From NCBI GenBank assembly GCA_025916135.1, contig CP104793.1, forward strand, positions 3,038,001 to 3,102,000: DNA of 64,000 nucleotides. The letters run 5' to 3'. Both the position numbers and the translations under genes were made by a program. Each line of letters begins with the position of its first letter. The first letter of the stretch is position 1. This document shows, piece after piece, positions 46,971 through 57,878 of this stretch. The DNA comes from Rhodobacteraceae bacterium D3-12 (GTDB lineage: Bacteria > Pseudomonadota > Alphaproteobacteria > Rhodobacterales > Rhodobacteraceae). The notes under the pieces were generated by a model, which was given only the letters and a program-made list of their open reading frames with translations, made no database searches and was not told the DNA's origin.

Positions 46971-47589
46971 ATGGCCGATATTAAATCCCTCTTCGTGACC
47001 CGCCTGTATCATGCCCCCCTGTCCGAGCTTGGCAAACCGGTTGACGCAGGCGAGCTTGAAGCATCGTGCTGGGCCATTGCCGAGGATGACGAGGCCGGGC
47101 AGCAGTGGTGCGATGATAACGGCTATCCGGGGTATACGTCTTATGCGTCTTTGACCGACCTGCCCTGGCGGTTTCCGGTGTTTAAGGAGTTGAAGAAGTG
47201 CCTCGACAAGCATGTGAAGGCATTTGCCACACCTTGAGTTTGATCTGGACGGGCGCAAGCTGGTGCTGGAGGATTTGTGGATCAATGTCCTGCCGGAAGG
47301 CGGCACGCATTCGTCACATATCCACCCGCATTCCGTGATTTCCGGCACAACCTATGTCGCGATGCCTGATGGTGCTTCTGCGTTAAAGCTGGAGGACCCG
47401 CGGTCGGCGCGGATGATGGCCTCCCCTGCCCGTCTAAAGGACGCACGCGAAGAGTTGCGGACGTTTGTTTACGTGGCCCCGAAGGTGGGGGATGTGTTGC
47501 TGTGGGAAAGCTGGCTCAGGCATGAGGTGCCAATGAATGGCTCCGAAGACGAGCGAGTTTCAGTGAGTTTTAATTACAAATGGTCATGA
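46971..47589 (+). CDS. TIGR02466-type putative 2OG-Fe(II) oxygenase, frameshifted
   Basis: The N-terminal part (KSLFVTRLYHAPL ... LKKCLDKHVKAFAT) and the C-terminal part (LEFDLDGRKLVLEDLWINVLPEGGTHSSHIHPHSVISG ... WLRHEVPMNGSEDERVSVSFNYKW) lie in different frames. The break is in the ACACC of 47229-47233. Restoring a CA unit gives AFATHLEFDL and about 206 residues, the family length. HIHPHS and the later RHEV supply the likely iron ligands. The substrate is unknown. The gene runs against the ribosomal genes around it. Confidence 0.78.
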
Positions 47590-47664
47590 CATGACCATTT
47601 GAGCGCGGTGTAGCGATTTTCGAAGAAAATCTGCGGGCCGCGCACCGTTGCCGTTAAGCGATTA

Positions 47665-47727
47665 GGGCAGCGCCCGACCCGAGGTGGGCGTGAAGCGCCC
47701 GCCCATGGGGCGGGTCGGGCGCTGCCC
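47665..47727. repeat. 17-bp perfect inverted repeat (GGGCAGCGCCCGACCCG)
   Basis: GGGCAGCGCCCGACCCG (47665-47681) and its exact complement at 47711-47727 flank a 29-base loop that can itself form a GGGCG/CGCCC hairpin. A short GGCC/GGCC stem follows. It lies in the gap between the oxygenase gene and rplP and contains no gene. Confidence 0.8.
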
Positions 47728-47765
47728 GGCCTTGAGGCCGGGCGGGACAGTTGCCAGATGCAAAG

Positions 47766-47810
47766 TAAAAACCCCCGCGCGATCACTCGCACGGGGGCTT
47801 CTTTTTTTCT
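47766..47810. terminator. Bidirectional terminator after rplP
   Basis: CCCCCG (47772-47777, extended by CG) pairs with CGGGGG (47792-47797). On the minus strand it ends in GGGGGTTTTTAC, and on the plus strand in GGGGGCTTCTTTTTTT. It lies about 80 bases past rplP and should stop S10 transcription before rpmC. Confidence 0.8.
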
Positions 47811-47888
47811 ACCGGGGCGCGGCCCGGACAAAATCTTCGATTTTGCCTATACCGCGCTGGCCAGAAAACGCATTCGCGTTTTCGACCT

Positions 47889-48302
47889 TTACCAGTCTTC
47901 CCGAACTACGACGCGGGTCTTGATCGGCAATTTCATCGCCGCAAGACGCAGCGCTTCGCGGGCGATGTCTTCGTCGACGCCGTCGATTTCGAACATCACA
48001 CGACCCGGCTTGACCTTGCAGGCCCAGAAATCCACGGAACCTTTACCCTTACCCATCCGAACTTCGGTGGGTTTGGAGGTGACCGGGGTATCCGGGAAAA
48101 TGCGGATCCAGACACGGCCCTGACGTTTCATGTGACGGGTCATCGCGCGGCGGGCCGCTTCGATTTGCCGTGCAGTCACACGCTCGGGCTGGGTGGCTTT
48201 GAGACCGAAAGAGCCGAAGTTCAGATCGGAACCGCCTTTGGCGAGCCCCTTGATCCGGCCTTTGTGCATCTTACGGAACTTAGTACGCTTTGGTTGAAGC
48301 AT
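47889..48302 (-). CDS. rplP: 50S ribosomal protein L16
   Basis: The 137-residue protein begins [24 protein letters not shown] and contains [32 protein letters not shown], both invariant in L16. It contacts the tRNA near the A site. It is the last gene before the break in the S10 group. Confidence 0.97.
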   Translation of the reverse strand: MLQPKRTKFRKMHKGRIKGLAKGGSDLNFGSFGLKATQPERVTARQIEAARRAMTRHMKRQGRVWIRIFPDTPVTSKPTEVRMGKGKGSVDFWACKVKPGRVMFEIDGVDEDIAREALRLAAMKLPIKTRVVVREDW

Positions 48303-48315
48303 TTTCTATCCCTCC

Positions 48316-49023
48316 TCAGCGACGGCCACCGGCGCCACGTGGGGCCGGACCATCCTGAAGTTCTTGTGCCTTGCGGTCACGCGCTTGCGGGTCATGCTCC
48401 ATGATCTCGCCTTTGAAGATCCAGACCTTGATCCCGATGATGCCGTAGGCCGTCATCGCTTCGCCGGCGGCGTAGTCGATGTCGGCGCGCAGCGTGTGCA
48501 ACGGAACGCGACCTTCGCGATACCATTCGGTCCGGGCGATTTCGGCACCGCCAAGGCGGCCCGCAACGTTAACCCGGATGCCGAGGGCACCCATACGCAT
48601 GGCGTTTTGGACACCACGTTTCATCGCACGGCGGAAGCTGACCCGGCGCTCAAGCTGTTGGGCGATATTCTCGGCCACCAGCTGGGCGTCAAGCTCGGGC
48701 TTGCGCACTTCGACGATGTTGAGGTGCAATTCGCTGTCAGTCATGGCGGCGAGCTTCTTGCGCAGCACTTCGATGTCTGCACCTTTCTTGCCGATGATGA
48801 CACCCGGACGCGCAGTGTGGATCGTCACGCGGCACTTTTTGTGCGGACGTTCGATGATCACACGGGCCACGCCGGCCTGCTTGCACTCTTCTTTGATGAA
48901 ATCGCGCATGGCGATGTCTTCGAGCAGAAGATCACCGTAATCCTTGGTATTCGCGAACCAGCGGCTGTCCCAGGTGCGGTTGACCTGAAGGCGCATGCCA
49001 ATCGGATTGACTTTCTGACCCAT
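48316..49023 (-). CDS. rpsC: 30S ribosomal protein S3
   Basis: The 235-residue protein has the KH domain [21 protein letters not shown] (written in part) and the C-terminal [21 protein letters not shown]...[14 protein letters not shown]3 forms part of the mRNA entry channel. Its start overlaps the rplV stop by one base. Confidence 0.97.
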   Translation of the reverse strand: MGQKVNPIGMRLQVNRTWDSRWFANTKDYGDLLLEDIAMRDFIKEECKQAGVARVIIERPHKKCRVTIHTARPGVIIGKKGADIEVLRKKLAAMTDSELHLNIVEVRKPELDAQLVAENIAQQLERRVSFRRAMKRGVQNAMRMGALGIRVNVAGRLGGAEIARTEWYREGRVPLHTLRADIDYAAGEAMTAYGIIGIKVWIFKGEIMEHDPQARDRKAQELQDGPAPRGAGGRR

Positions 49024-49403
49024 TAGGCTTGCTCCTCAACTTGACGCACCAGGATGGTGAGTTCCGAGAACGGTTTCAAGATCTTGCCAAACCGGCCACG
49101 GGCCCGAGGGCGTCCGCGCTTCATGGTCAGGTTCTTGCCCACATATGCTTCGGCGACGACCAGTTCATCGACGTCGAGGTTGTGGTTGTTCTCGGCATTG
49201 GCGATGGCGGACTGAAGGCATTTCTTCACGTCCTGCGCGATCCGCTTTTTCGAGAAGGTCAGGTCCGTCAGGGCCTTGTCCACCTTCTTGCCACGGATCA
49301 TCTGTGCCACCAGGTTCAGTTTCTGCGGGGATGTACGAAGCATGCGGGTTTTCGCCATTGCTTCGTTATCAGCCACGCGGCGGGGATTCTTATCCTTGCT
49401 CAT
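49023..49403 (-). CDS. rplV: 50S ribosomal protein L22
   Basis: The 126-residue protein contains [38 protein letters not shown] and the tunnel-loop region [13 protein letters not shown]22 lines the exit tunnel. It lies three bases after rpsS. Confidence 0.97.
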   Translation of the reverse strand: MSKDKNPRRVADNEAMAKTRMLRTSPQKLNLVAQMIRGKKVDKALTDLTFSKKRIAQDVKKCLQSAIANAENNHNLDVDELVVAEAYVGKNLTMKRGRPRARGRFGKILKPFSELTILVRQVEEQA

Positions 49404-49406
49404 GAC

Positions 49407-49685
49407 TTACTTCCGCTTCGCTTTTTTGTCGGCTGCGTGACCATAATAGGTGCGGGTCGGGGAGTATTCACCGAACTTTTGACCGATCATGTCTTCGCTT
49501 ACGTTGACCGGAATATGCTTCTGGCCGTTATAAACACCGAATGTGAGGCCCACAAACTGGGGCAGGATGGTTGAGCGACGCGACCAGATCTTGATGACGT
49601 CATTGCGGCCCGATTCACGCGCAGCTTCGGCTTTCTTAAGCACGTAGCTGTCGACGAACGGACCTTTCCAAACAGAGCGAGACAT
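49407..49685 (-). CDS. rpsS: 30S ribosomal protein S19
   Basis: The 92-residue protein begins [20 protein letters not shown] and contains [30 protein letters not shown], the S19 signature. It sits in the 30S head beside S13. Confidence 0.97.
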   Translation of the reverse strand: MSRSVWKGPFVDSYVLKKAEAARESGRNDVIKIWSRRSTILPQFVGLTFGVYNGQKHIPVNVSEDMIGQKFGEYSPTRTYYGHAADKKAKRK

Positions 49686-49688
49686 CTA

Positions 49689-50531
49689 TTAGCGTCCCTT
49701 CTTCTTGGCGTGGCGCGAGCGGATAATAAGCTTTTGCGACGCTTTGTTCTTGTTACGGGTGCGAGCCCCTTTGGTCGGCTTGCCCCAAGGCGACACCGGG
49801 TGACGACCACCCGAGGTACGGCCTTCACCACCACCATGGGGGTGGTCGATCGGGTTCATAACGACACCACGCACAGATGGGCGGATGCCCTTGTGACGCA
49901 TACGGCCCGCTTTACCGAAGTTTTGGTTCGAGTTGTCAGGGTTGGACACGGCACCAACGGTGGCCATGCATTCCTGACGCACGAGACGCAGCTCGCCCGA
50001 GCTGAGGCGGATCTGGGCGTAGCCACCGTCACGACCGACAAACTGGGCATAGGTGCCCGCGGCGCGTGCGATCTGGCCACCCTTACCGGGTTTCAGCTCG
50101 ATGTTGTGAATGATCGTACCGATCGGCATCCCCGAGAACGGCATCGCGTTGCCCGGTTTGATATCGGCTTTAGCGGAGGCAATCACCTGCTCGCCAACAG
50201 CGAGACGCTGCGGTGCGAGGATATAGGCTTGCTCACCATCCGAGTACTTGATCAGCGCGATAAAGGCGGTCCGGTTCGGGTCATATTCGATCCGTTCGAC
50301 GGTGGCCGCGACATCGCGTTTGTTCCGTTTGAAATCAACGATCCGGTAGAGACGCTTTGCGCCCCCGCCCGTGCGACGCATTGTGATCCGCCCGGTGTTG
50401 TTCCGGCCGCCCGACTTGGTCAAACCCTCGGTGAGAGATTTGACAGGACGTCCTTTATACAGCTCCGAACGGTCGATCAGCACCAGCCCGCGCTGGCCCG
50501 GCGTCGTCGGCTTATACGACTTAAGTGCCAT
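49689..50531 (-). CDS. rplB: 50S ribosomal protein L2
   Basis: The 280-residue protein begins [22 protein letters not shown] and ends with the conserved [23 protein letters not shown] region. L2 is needed for peptidyl transfer and subunit joining. It is the first gene after the break between rplW and rplB and has its own promoter-like sequence. Confidence 0.97.
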   Translation of the reverse strand: MALKSYKPTTPGQRGLVLIDRSELYKGRPVKSLTEGLTKSGGRNNTGRITMRRTGGGAKRLYRIVDFKRNKRDVAATVERIEYDPNRTAFIALIKYSDGEQAYILAPQRLAVGEQVIASAKADIKPGNAMPFSGMPIGTIIHNIELKPGKGGQIARAAGTYAQFVGRDGGYAQIRLSSGELRLVRQECMATVGAVSNPDNSNQNFGKAGRMRHKGIRPSVRGVVMNPIDHPHGGGEGRTSGGRHPVSPWGKPTKGARTRNKNKASQKLIIRSRHAKKKGR

Positions 50532-50600
50532 GCTTTCTGTCTTCCGTTAGCAAGTGGAGAGACATGCTCTCCTATGTGATAGCCCCCCGTGGGTGGCCGA

Positions 50601-50631
50601 ATTATAGAGCCCCGAAGGTCTCCGACTGCAA
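50601..50631 (-). promoter_or_regulatory. Candidate promoter for rplB and the following S10 genes
   Basis: On the minus strand a perfect TATAAT (50601-50606) lies about 70 bases before rplB. TTGCAG (50626-50631) precedes it with a 19-base spacer, which is longer than ideal. The rest of the gap 50632-50990 holds GC-rich inverted sequences but no gene I can support. Confidence 0.5.
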
Positions 50632-50990
50632 AAATCAACGGGCCCCAGACGAATCTGAGGCCACGCGGATGGCTTCGTTTATGGGAGGGGAGCGTTGGGG
50701 TCAACCCCCGTAGCGGTTAAAGCGCCGAGCCGCGCATCGCCGACACGCGGGGTGGCGATCTGACGGTGGTGGTTCGCGGTTTATGCCTACAAAGTCCGTG
50801 TGTCTTATGAACGGGGTGCCCCCCCCCTCACCCAATCGCCGCCCCGGGGGGCGTGTTGTCATGTAGGAGACATGCCTCTGGCATGATGCGCGGCGGCCTA
50901 CGGCCTTGATTCCGCGTAAGACACCCTACAGCCTAAAAGAACATTAGCTGTAGAAAATGTCTCGAAACGGCGGATCAAATAGGAGGAAAA

Positions 50991-51293
50991 ATGGAATTCA
51001 AGGAAAGCGAACGAGAAACCGAATTGCTTCAAACGATTAGGTCGACGGAGCGGTACCGCGCCTCTTTTTAACTACTGGTACTTGCTTGTTGCGCTCTATT
51101 CTTTTGGATTTTCGTTGAAAATATCTCGGCTATTCCCACTGCAGCACTGGTTATGTTTGCGTTGCTAGCGGGCTTTGTCGCGTTCATCGGGACTGAAGTC
51201 GTAAACTTGAAAATTCTACTGCTCAAAGCAGAGTACCGCGAATGGCTTAGAGAGTTTCAGCCTGATCGTTGGCGACGACTGAACGAAGTCTGA
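50991..51293 (+). pseudogene. Small two-span membrane protein gene with an in-frame stop
   Basis: An ATG at 50991 with a perfect AGGAGG (50981-50986) starts MEFKESERETELLQTIRS and meets TAA at codon 27 (51069-51071). The same frame continues open for another 73 codons to TGA at 51291, encoding two hydrophobic segments (LLVLACCALFFWIFV and ALVMFALLAGFVAFIG) and a charged tail EYREWLREFQPDRWRRL. The base composition is lower in GC than the flanking genes. It looks like a 100-residue protein broken by a nonsense change, inserted between rplW and rplB on the opposite strand. Confidence 0.6.
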
Positions 51294-51295
51294 AA

Positions 51296-51330
51296 ACGAA
51301 AAGCCCCCACCTTCCGGCAGGGGCTTTCTC
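51296..51330. terminator. Bidirectional terminator after rplW
   Basis: AAAGCCCC and GGGGCTTT pair around a 13-base loop. On the minus strand it ends in GGGGCTTTTCGTTTT, a good T tract, about 45 bases after the rplW stop. It also ends the plus-strand broken gene. Confidence 0.8.
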
Positions 51331-51371
51331 AATTCTCTAAACCGTAGGGTGGGTGCAACCCCACCGCCCGA

Positions 51372-51668
51372 TCACAACCCGGTCGAAACGTCGATCGTGT
51401 TGCCTTCTTCGAGCGTCACATAGGCTTTCTTCACGTCTTTCCGCTTGCCCAACTGGCCGCGGAAGCGTTTGACTTTGCCTTTGGTGATCGATGTGTTCAC
51501 AGCCTTTACCTTCACACCAAACAGAGCCTCAACGGCCTCTTTGATCTGGGGTTTGGCGGCGTCGATTGCCACTTCGAAGACAACTGCGTTCGTTTCCGAC
51601 GCCATGGTTGCTTTCTCGGTGATGATCGGCTTGCGGATCACGTCGTAATGTTTTGCTTCGGCACTCAT
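51372..51668 (-). CDS. rplW: 50S ribosomal protein L23
   Basis: The 98-residue protein contains [44 protein letters not shown] and [20 protein letters not shown]23 docks trigger factor at the tunnel exit. It overlaps rplD by four bases and is followed by a terminator. Confidence 0.97.
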   Translation of the reverse strand: MSAEAKHYDVIRKPIITEKATMASETNAVVFEVAIDAAKPQIKEAVEALFGVKVKAVNTSITKGKVKRFRGQLGKRKDVKKAYVTLEEGNTIDVSTGL

Positions 51669-52282
51669 TTCAGGCGAGCCTCCAATGCTTCGACACCTGC
51701 TTTGGTGATCACCAAGGTGTCACGCTTGAGGATGTCATAGACGTTTGCGCCCATCGTCGGCAGGATATCTAGACCTTCGATGTTGCGGGCTGCTTTCAGG
51801 AAGCCTTCGTTCACGGCGGCTCCGTCGATCACCAGCGCGCGTTTCCAGCCCAGGTTTTTGACCAGCTTGGCCAGAGCGGCGGTTTTGCCCTCGGCTTCGG
51901 CGTTCTCGATCACAACCAGCTCGCCTGCTTTCGCTTTCGCAGACAGCGCGTGCATCAGGCCCAGCTTGCGGAATTTTTTCGGCAGGTCGTGGCCGTGCGA
52001 ACGCGGCGTCGGACCCTTGTAAATCCCACCTTTGCGGAAGATCGGTGCCCGACGGGAGCCGTGGCGTGCGCCGCCGGTGCCCTTCTGGCGATAGATCTTC
52101 TTGGTCGAGTAGCTGACTTCGGACCGGGTTTTCACCTTGTGCGTACCGGCTTGCGCCTTGTTACGCTGCCAGCGAACGACGCGGTGCAGGATGTCGGCGC
52201 GCGGCTCGAGGCCAAACAGGGCCTCGTCGAGCTCAACCGAACCGGCCTTGTCGCCGTCGAGTTTGATCACATCAAGTTTCAT
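51665..52282 (-). CDS. rplD: 50S ribosomal protein L4
   Basis: The 205-residue protein contains [22 protein letters not shown] in its tunnel loop (shown in part) and [20 protein letters not shown]4 represses the S10 operon in enterobacteria. It overlaps both rplC and rplW by four bases. Confidence 0.97.
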   Translation of the reverse strand: MKLDVIKLDGDKAGSVELDEALFGLEPRADILHRVVRWQRNKAQAGTHKVKTRSEVSYSTKKIYRQKGTGGARHGSRRAPIFRKGGIYKGPTPRSHGHDLPKKFRKLGLMHALSAKAKAGELVVIENAEAEGKTAALAKLVKNLGWKRALVIDGAAVNEGFLKAARNIEGLDILPTMGANVYDILKRDTLVITKAGVEALEARLK

Positions 52283-53013
52283 GCTTCACCACCTTCCGCA
52301 GGTGCTTGTTCTGCGGGTGCTTCAGCCGCCGGAGCCGCTGCCGATTTCAGCGCAGCCGGGAACGGCACGCCTTCGGGGATCGATTTCTTGACCGCATCTT
52401 TTACGGTGACCCAGCCACCTTTCGAACCGGGCACAGCGCCCTTGATGAAGACGAGGCCACGTTCGGCATCGGTTTTCACCACTTCGAGGTTTTGCGTGGT
52501 CACGCGGGCTGCGCCCATGTGGCCGGCCATTTTCTTGCCTTTGAACACCTTGCCGGGGCCCTGACATTGGCCAGTCGAACCGTGCGAACGGTGCGAGATC
52601 GAAACACCGTGCGATGCGCGAAGACCGCCGAAGTTGTGGCGTTTCATGGCACCGGCAAAGCCTTTACCAATCGACACGCCCGAAACGTCGACTTTCTGAC
52701 CGGCGATATAATGCTCGGCAGAAATCTCTTCACCGACACCGATCAGGTTGTCTTCGCTGACGCGAAATTCAACAACCTTGCGTTTGGGTTCGACTTTGGC
52801 TGCTGCGAAGTGGCCGCGCATGGCTTGGCTGGTCCGCTTGGCCTTGGCTGTGCCTGCACCGAGCTGAACGGCGGTATAGCCGTGCTGATCGCTGCTGCGT
52901 TGGGCCACAACCTGCAGTTTGTCGAGTTGAAGAACGGTCACAGGGATCTGCTTGCCGTCTTCCATGAACAGGCGGGTCATGCCCACCTTCTTGGCGATAA
53001 TTCCAGAGCGCAT
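52279..53013 (-). CDS. rplC: 50S ribosomal protein L3
   Basis: The 244-residue protein begins [16 protein letters not shown] and contains [14 protein letters not shown] and [27 protein letters not shown]. It carries an Ala/Pro/Glu-rich tail of about 25 residues beyond the normal L3 end, as in other alphaproteobacteria. L3 contacts the peptidyl transferase centre. Confidence 0.97.
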   Translation of the reverse strand: MRSGIIAKKVGMTRLFMEDGKQIPVTVLQLDKLQVVAQRSSDQHGYTAVQLGAGTAKAKRTSQAMRGHFAAAKVEPKRKVVEFRVSEDNLIGVGEEISAEHYIAGQKVDVSGVSIGKGFAGAMKRHNFGGLRASHGVSISHRSHGSTGQCQGPGKVFKGKKMAGHMGAARVTTQNLEVVKTDAERGLVFIKGAVPGSKGGWVTVKDAVKKSIPEGVPFPAALKSAAAPAAEAPAEQAPAEGGEA

Positions 53014-53028
53014 TGTCAGATACCCTCC

Positions 53029-53337
53029 TTAAACCGAAATCTGCACGTCCACGCCCGCGGCGAGGTCGAGCTTCATCAGCGCGTCAACGGTCTGCGGGGT
53101 GGGATCGACGATGTCGAGAAGACGCTTGTGCGTACGGATCTCGAACTGGTCGCGCGATTTCTTGTTCACGTGGGGACCACGCAGAACGGTGAATTTCTCG
53201 ATCTTGTTCGGCAGCGGAATTGGGCCGCGCACTTGTGCGCCGGTCCGCTTGGCCGTGTTGACGATTTCCTGCGTGCTGGCATCCAGTACGCGGTAATCAA
53301 AGGCCTTAAGCCGAATGCGAATATTTTGCGATTGCAT
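53029..53337 (-). CDS. rpsJ: 30S ribosomal protein S10
   Basis: The 102-residue protein ([19 protein letters not shown] ... [35 protein letters not shown]) is a standard S10, which also serves as the NusE transcription antitermination factor. It follows tuf by 79 bases. Confidence 0.97.
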   Translation of the reverse strand: MQSQNIRIRLKAFDYRVLDASTQEIVNTAKRTGAQVRGPIPLPNKIEKFTVLRGPHVNKKSRDQFEIRTHKRLLDIVDPTPQTVDALMKLDLAAGVDVQISV

Positions 53338-53416
53338 TTTTTTGCCTTTCGCGGCGTTGGAGTTGATAGGAGGAAGGCCGGACCACCCGGCCTCCCTCTT
53401 CGAACCCTTAGGTCGA

Positions 53417-54592
53417 TTACTCGATGATTTTGGCTACGACGCCGGCGCCGACGGTGCGGCCGCCTTCGCGGATGGCGAAGCGGAGACCGTCTTCCATGGC
53501 GATCGGTGCGATCAGCTCAACCTTGAACGACACGTTGTCGCCCGGCATCACCATCTCGGTGCCATCTGCCAAAGTCACTGTCCCGGTCACATCCGTGGTA
53601 CGGAAGTAGAACTGCGGACGGTAGTTGGCGAAGAACGGCGTGTGACGGCCACCTTCGTCTTTGGTCAGAATGTAGGCTTCGGCTTCGAACTTGGTGTGCG
53701 GTGTTACCGAGCCCGGCTTGCAGAGAACCTGCCCGCGCTCAACACCTTCACGGTCGATACCACGCAGAAGTGCGCCGATGTTGTCGCCCGCTTCCCCGCG
53801 ATCAAGCAGCTTACGGAACATTTCAACGCCTGTGCAGGTCGTTTTGGTGGTGTCGCGGATGCCGATGATTTCGATTTCGTCGCCAACGTTGATCACGCCA
53901 CGCTCAACACGACCGGTCACAACGGTCCCACGACCCGAGATCGAGAACACGTCCTCGATCGGCATCAGGAACGGCTGGTCCACGGCGCGCTCAGGCGTCG
54001 GGATGTAGTCGTCAACCGCAGCCATCAGCTCACGGATCGAGTTTTCGCCGATTTCCGGGTCACGACCTTCGAGCGCGGCCAGAGCCGAGCCTTTTACGAT
54101 CGGGATATCGTCGCCGGGGTACTCATAGGAGCTCAGCAACTCGCGGATTTCCATTTCGACGAGCTCGAGCAGCTCTTCGTCGTCAACCTGGTCAACTTTG
54201 TTCATGTAAACGGTGAACGCCGGGATACCAACCTGACGGCCGAGCAGGATGTGCTCGCGCGTTTGCGGCATCGGGCCATCGGCCGACGAACACACCAGAA
54301 TCGCGCCGTCCATCTGCGCCGCACCGGTGATCATGTTCTTCACATAGTCAGCGTGGCCGGGGCAATCAACATGCGCATAGTGACGGTTCTCGGTCTCATA
54401 CTCAACGTGCGCGGTCGAGATCGTGATACCACGGGCCTTCTCTTCGGGCGCGCCGTCGATCTGGTCATACGCTTTGAAATCGCCAAAATACTTGGTGATC
54501 GCCGCCGTAAGTGTCGTCTTGCCGTGGTCAACGTGACCAACTGTGCCGATGTTCACGTGCGGTTTGTTACGTTCAAACTTTTCCTTAGCCAT
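53417..54592 (-). CDS. tuf: Elongation factor Tu
   Basis: The 391-residue GTPase delivers aminoacyl-tRNA. It has the G1 motif [11 protein letters not shown]3 [11 protein letters not shown]4 NKVD and the full three-domain length. It follows fusA in the str group. AGGAGG lies just upstream of the ATG, and a hairpin is present in the fusA-tuf gap. Confidence 0.97.
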   Translation of the reverse strand: MAKEKFERNKPHVNIGTVGHVDHGKTTLTAAITKYFGDFKAYDQIDGAPEEKARGITISTAHVEYETENRHYAHVDCPGHADYVKNMITGAAQMDGAILVCSSADGPMPQTREHILLGRQVGIPAFTVYMNKVDQVDDEELLELVEMEIRELLSSYEYPGDDIPIVKGSALAALEGRDPEIGENSIRELMAAVDDYIPTPERAVDQPFLMPIEDVFSISGRGTVVTGRVERGVINVGDEIEIIGIRDTTKTTCTGVEMFRKLLDRGEAGDNIGALLRGIDREGVERGQVLCKPGSVTPHTKFEAEAYILTKDEGGRHTPFFANYRPQFYFRTTDVTGTVTLADGTEMVMPGDNVSFKVELIAPIAMEDGLRFAIREGGRTVGAGVVAKIIE

Positions 54593-54615
54593 GGTGGCCT
54601 CCTGTTATTCTGAAA

Positions 54616-54644
54616 GATGTGTTGCACGAGATGCGCAACACATC
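54616..54644 (-). repeat. Hairpin between fusA and tuf
   Basis: GATGTGTTGC (54616-54625) and GCAACACATC (54635-54644) form a perfect 10-bp stem with a nine-base loop, about 25 bases before the tuf start. It has no T tract, so it is a possible RNA processing or translation-control structure. Confidence 0.6.
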
Positions 54645-54653
54645 GTTGTTTGA

Positions 54654-56774
54654 TTAGGCGGAGTATTTCGCCTGAATTTCGTCCGAGATGTTCTGCGGCA
54701 CGGGCTCGTAGTGGTCGAACTGCATGGTGAAGTTCGCACGACCCGACGACATCGAACGCAGCGTGTTGATGTAGCCGAACATGTTTGCCAGTGGCACGAA
54801 GACATCAATCGCGATGGCGTTGCCGCGCGGTTCTTGTCCGGTCACCTGACCACGACGCGAAGTCAAATCGCCAATGATGCCGCCGGTGTATTCTTCCGGT
54901 GTGATCACTTCGACTTTCATGATCGGCTCGAGCAGTTTCGCCCCAGCTTTCTTCATGCCTTCGCGCATCCCCATGCGGGCTGCGATTTCAAACGCAAGCA
55001 CCGAGGAGTCAACGTCGTGGTATTTACCTTCGATCAGCGCCACTTTGAAGTCGATCACGGGGAAGCCAGCCAAGGGACCGGAGTCCATGACCGATTTGAT
55101 CCCTTTTTCGACGCCCGGGATGTATTCCTTGGGCACCGAGCCACCAACAACGCGGGATTCAAAGGAGTAACCTTCGCCCGGCTCTGTTGGCGTGATGATC
55201 ATTTTCACTTCAGCGAACTGACCCGAACCACCCGACTGTTTCTTGTGGGTGTAAACGATTTCAGCTTCGCGGCTGACTGTCTCACGATAGGCAACCTGCG
55301 GCGCGCCGATGTTGGCTTCCACTTTGAATTCACGCTTCAGACGATCAACGAGAATGTCGAGGTGAAGTTCGCCCATACCCTTCATGATGGTCTGACCGCT
55401 TTCGATGTCAGTTTCCACACGGAAGGACGGGTCTTCGGCGGCCAAACGGGCCAGACCTTGCGACATTTTCTCTTGGTCAGCCTTGGTTTTAGGCTCAACC
55501 GCAATCTCGATCACCGGATCGGGGAAGGTCATGGTTTCCAGAACCACCGGATCATTGGCGGCACAGAGCGTGTCACCTGTGGTGGTGTCTTTCAGACCGG
55601 CCAGCGCGATGATGTCGCCAGCGTACGCTTCGGTGATTTCCTCACGGTCGTTGGAGTGCATCATCATCATCCGGCCAACACGCTCTTTACGACCTTTGGT
55701 CGAGTTCAGCAGTGTATCGCCCTTGTTCAGAACGCCCGAGTAGATGCGTGTAAAGGTCAGCGAGCCAACGAACGGGTCGTTCATGATTTTGAACGCCAGG
55801 CCCGAGAACGCCATGTCATCATCCGCACGACGCGGGATGTCACGGGTTTCTGTCTCATCACCCGGTTTAAAGCCCATGTAATCAACAACGTCGAGCGGGC
55901 TCGGCAGGTAGTCGATCACAGCGTTGAGCAACGGCTGAACACCTTTGTTCTTGAAGGCAGAGCCACCAAGCACGGGAACGAAATGGAGAGCGAGCGTGCC
56001 CTTGCGCAGCAGAGCGCGCAGGGTCGGCACGTCAGGCTCGTTGCCTTCGAGGTATTCCATCATGGCGTCGTCGTCTTCTTCGACGGCCGCTTCGACCATC
56101 TTGCCGCGCCATTCGTCAGCCATGTCTTTGAGGCTTTCACGGATGGGGGCTTTGATCCAGCTTGCGCCGAGATCTTCGCCCTGCCAGAGCCACTCTTCCA
56201 TGGTCACGAGGTCAACCAGACCTTCGAGTTCGGTTTCGGCACCGATCGGGATACCAACCGGCACGGCGCGGGCGCCGGTGCGGTCTTCGATCATTTCAAC
56301 ACAGTTGAAGAAGTCAGCGCCGATTTTGTCCATTTTGTTGACAAAAACCATGCGCGGAACCTTGTAGCGGTCAGCCTGACGCCACACGGTTTCGGTCTGC
56401 GGCTCAACACCGGCGTTGGCGTCGAGAACGCAAACGGCGCCATCGAGAACCGCCAGCGAACGCTCAACTTCAATGGTGAAGTCAACGTGGCCAGGGGTGT
56501 CGATGATGTTCAAGCGGTGCTTTTCGGTTTCAGCAGTTTCGCCGTCCTCTGTGCGCTCCCAGAATGTGGTGGTCGCAGCGGAGGTAATGGTGATCCCACG
56601 TTCCTGCTCCTGCTCCATCCAGTCCATCGTGGCCGCACCATCGTGCACCTCACCGATGTTGTGGGATTTGCCGGTGTAGTACAGGATCCGTTCCGAGCAG
56701 GTGGTTTTGCCTGCGTCGATGTGGGCCATGATGCCGAAGTTACGGTAGCGTTCGAGCGGATAATCGCGTGCCAT
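54654..56774 (-). CDS. fusA: Elongation factor G
   Basis: The 706-residue translocase has GTPase motifs [17 protein letters not shown] and NKMDK, then domains II-V ending [19 protein letters not shown]. It moves tRNAs and mRNA through the ribosome and helps recycle it. It lies between rpsG and tuf in the str operon. Confidence 0.97.
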   Translation of the reverse strand: MARDYPLERYRNFGIMAHIDAGKTTCSERILYYTGKSHNIGEVHDGAATMDWMEQEQERGITITSAATTTFWERTEDGETAETEKHRLNIIDTPGHVDFTIEVERSLAVLDGAVCVLDANAGVEPQTETVWRQADRYKVPRMVFVNKMDKIGADFFNCVEMIEDRTGARAVPVGIPIGAETELEGLVDLVTMEEWLWQGEDLGASWIKAPIRESLKDMADEWRGKMVEAAVEEDDDAMMEYLEGNEPDVPTLRALLRKGTLALHFVPVLGGSAFKNKGVQPLLNAVIDYLPSPLDVVDYMGFKPGDETETRDIPRRADDDMAFSGLAFKIMNDPFVGSLTFTRIYSGVLNKGDTLLNSTKGRKERVGRMMMMHSNDREEITEAYAGDIIALAGLKDTTTGDTLCAANDPVVLETMTFPDPVIEIAVEPKTKADQEKMSQGLARLAAEDPSFRVETDIESGQTIMKGMGELHLDILVDRLKREFKVEANIGAPQVAYRETVSREAEIVYTHKKQSGGSGQFAEVKMIITPTEPGEGYSFESRVVGGSVPKEYIPGVEKGIKSVMDSGPLAGFPVIDFKVALIEGKYHDVDSSVLAFEIAARMGMREGMKKAGAKLLEPIMKVEVITPEEYTGGIIGDLTSRRGQVTGQEPRGNAIAIDVFVPLANMFGYINTLRSMSSGRANFTMQFDHYEPVPQNISDEIQAKYSA

Positions 56775-56795
56775 GGGTCAGAAGCCTCTTGGGAG

Positions 56796-57278
<483 letters not shown>

Positions 57279-57650
57279 TTACTTCGGACGCTTGGCGCCG
57301 TATTTCGAACGGCGTTGTTTACGGTCTTTGACGCCTTGCGTATCAAGCACGCCGCGCAGGATGTGGTAACGCACACCGGGAAGGTCTTTTACCCGGCCGC
57401 CACGGATCAGAACCACGGAGTGTTCCTGAAGGTTGTGGCTTTCACCCGGGATATAGGAAATGACCTCGAAACCATTGGTCAGGCGCACTTTGGCAACCTT
57501 CCGCATGGCCGAGTTCGGTTTCTTTGGCGTCGTTGTATAGACGCGGGTGCAAACGCCCCGTTTTTGCGGGTTCCCCTCAAGGTGAAGGGACTTGGAGCGT
57601 TTAACTTTGGGCTGGCGCGGTTTGCGGATCAGCTGTTGGATCGTTGGCAT
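57279..57650 (-). CDS. rpsL: 30S ribosomal protein S12
   Basis: The 123-residue decoding-centre protein begins [21 protein letters not shown] and contains [20 protein letters not shown] and the [21 protein letters not shown] region. Lys43 and Lys88 regions look wild type for streptomycin sensitivity (the PKKPNSA and GGRVKDLPG segments). The ATG at 57650 is standard; an in-frame start 114 bases upstream lies in the leader. Confidence 0.97.
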   Translation of the reverse strand: MPTIQQLIRKPRQPKVKRSKSLHLEGNPQKRGVCTRVYTTTPKKPNSAMRKVAKVRLTNGFEVISYIPGESHNLQEHSVVLIRGGRVKDLPGVRYHILRGVLDTQGVKDRKQRRSKYGAKRPK

Positions 57651-57878
57651 TGGGCTTCTTTCCCCGTTTCTCAACACATGTGTCGCATGGGTGTCCCCAT
57701 GCACGATTTCAAAATCTCGCACGCATTGTGCGTCCACAACACGCAAAAACCGCTTCGTTCCCATTCCGAGGTAAACGAGGCGGTGGGTTTCCAGAGGATC
57801 AAGGCAGCATTAGCCCGGATCTTGTCCACTACAGTTCTGCTATCGGCGTTGGAGCATCACCCCTTGCCGGATGAAGGG

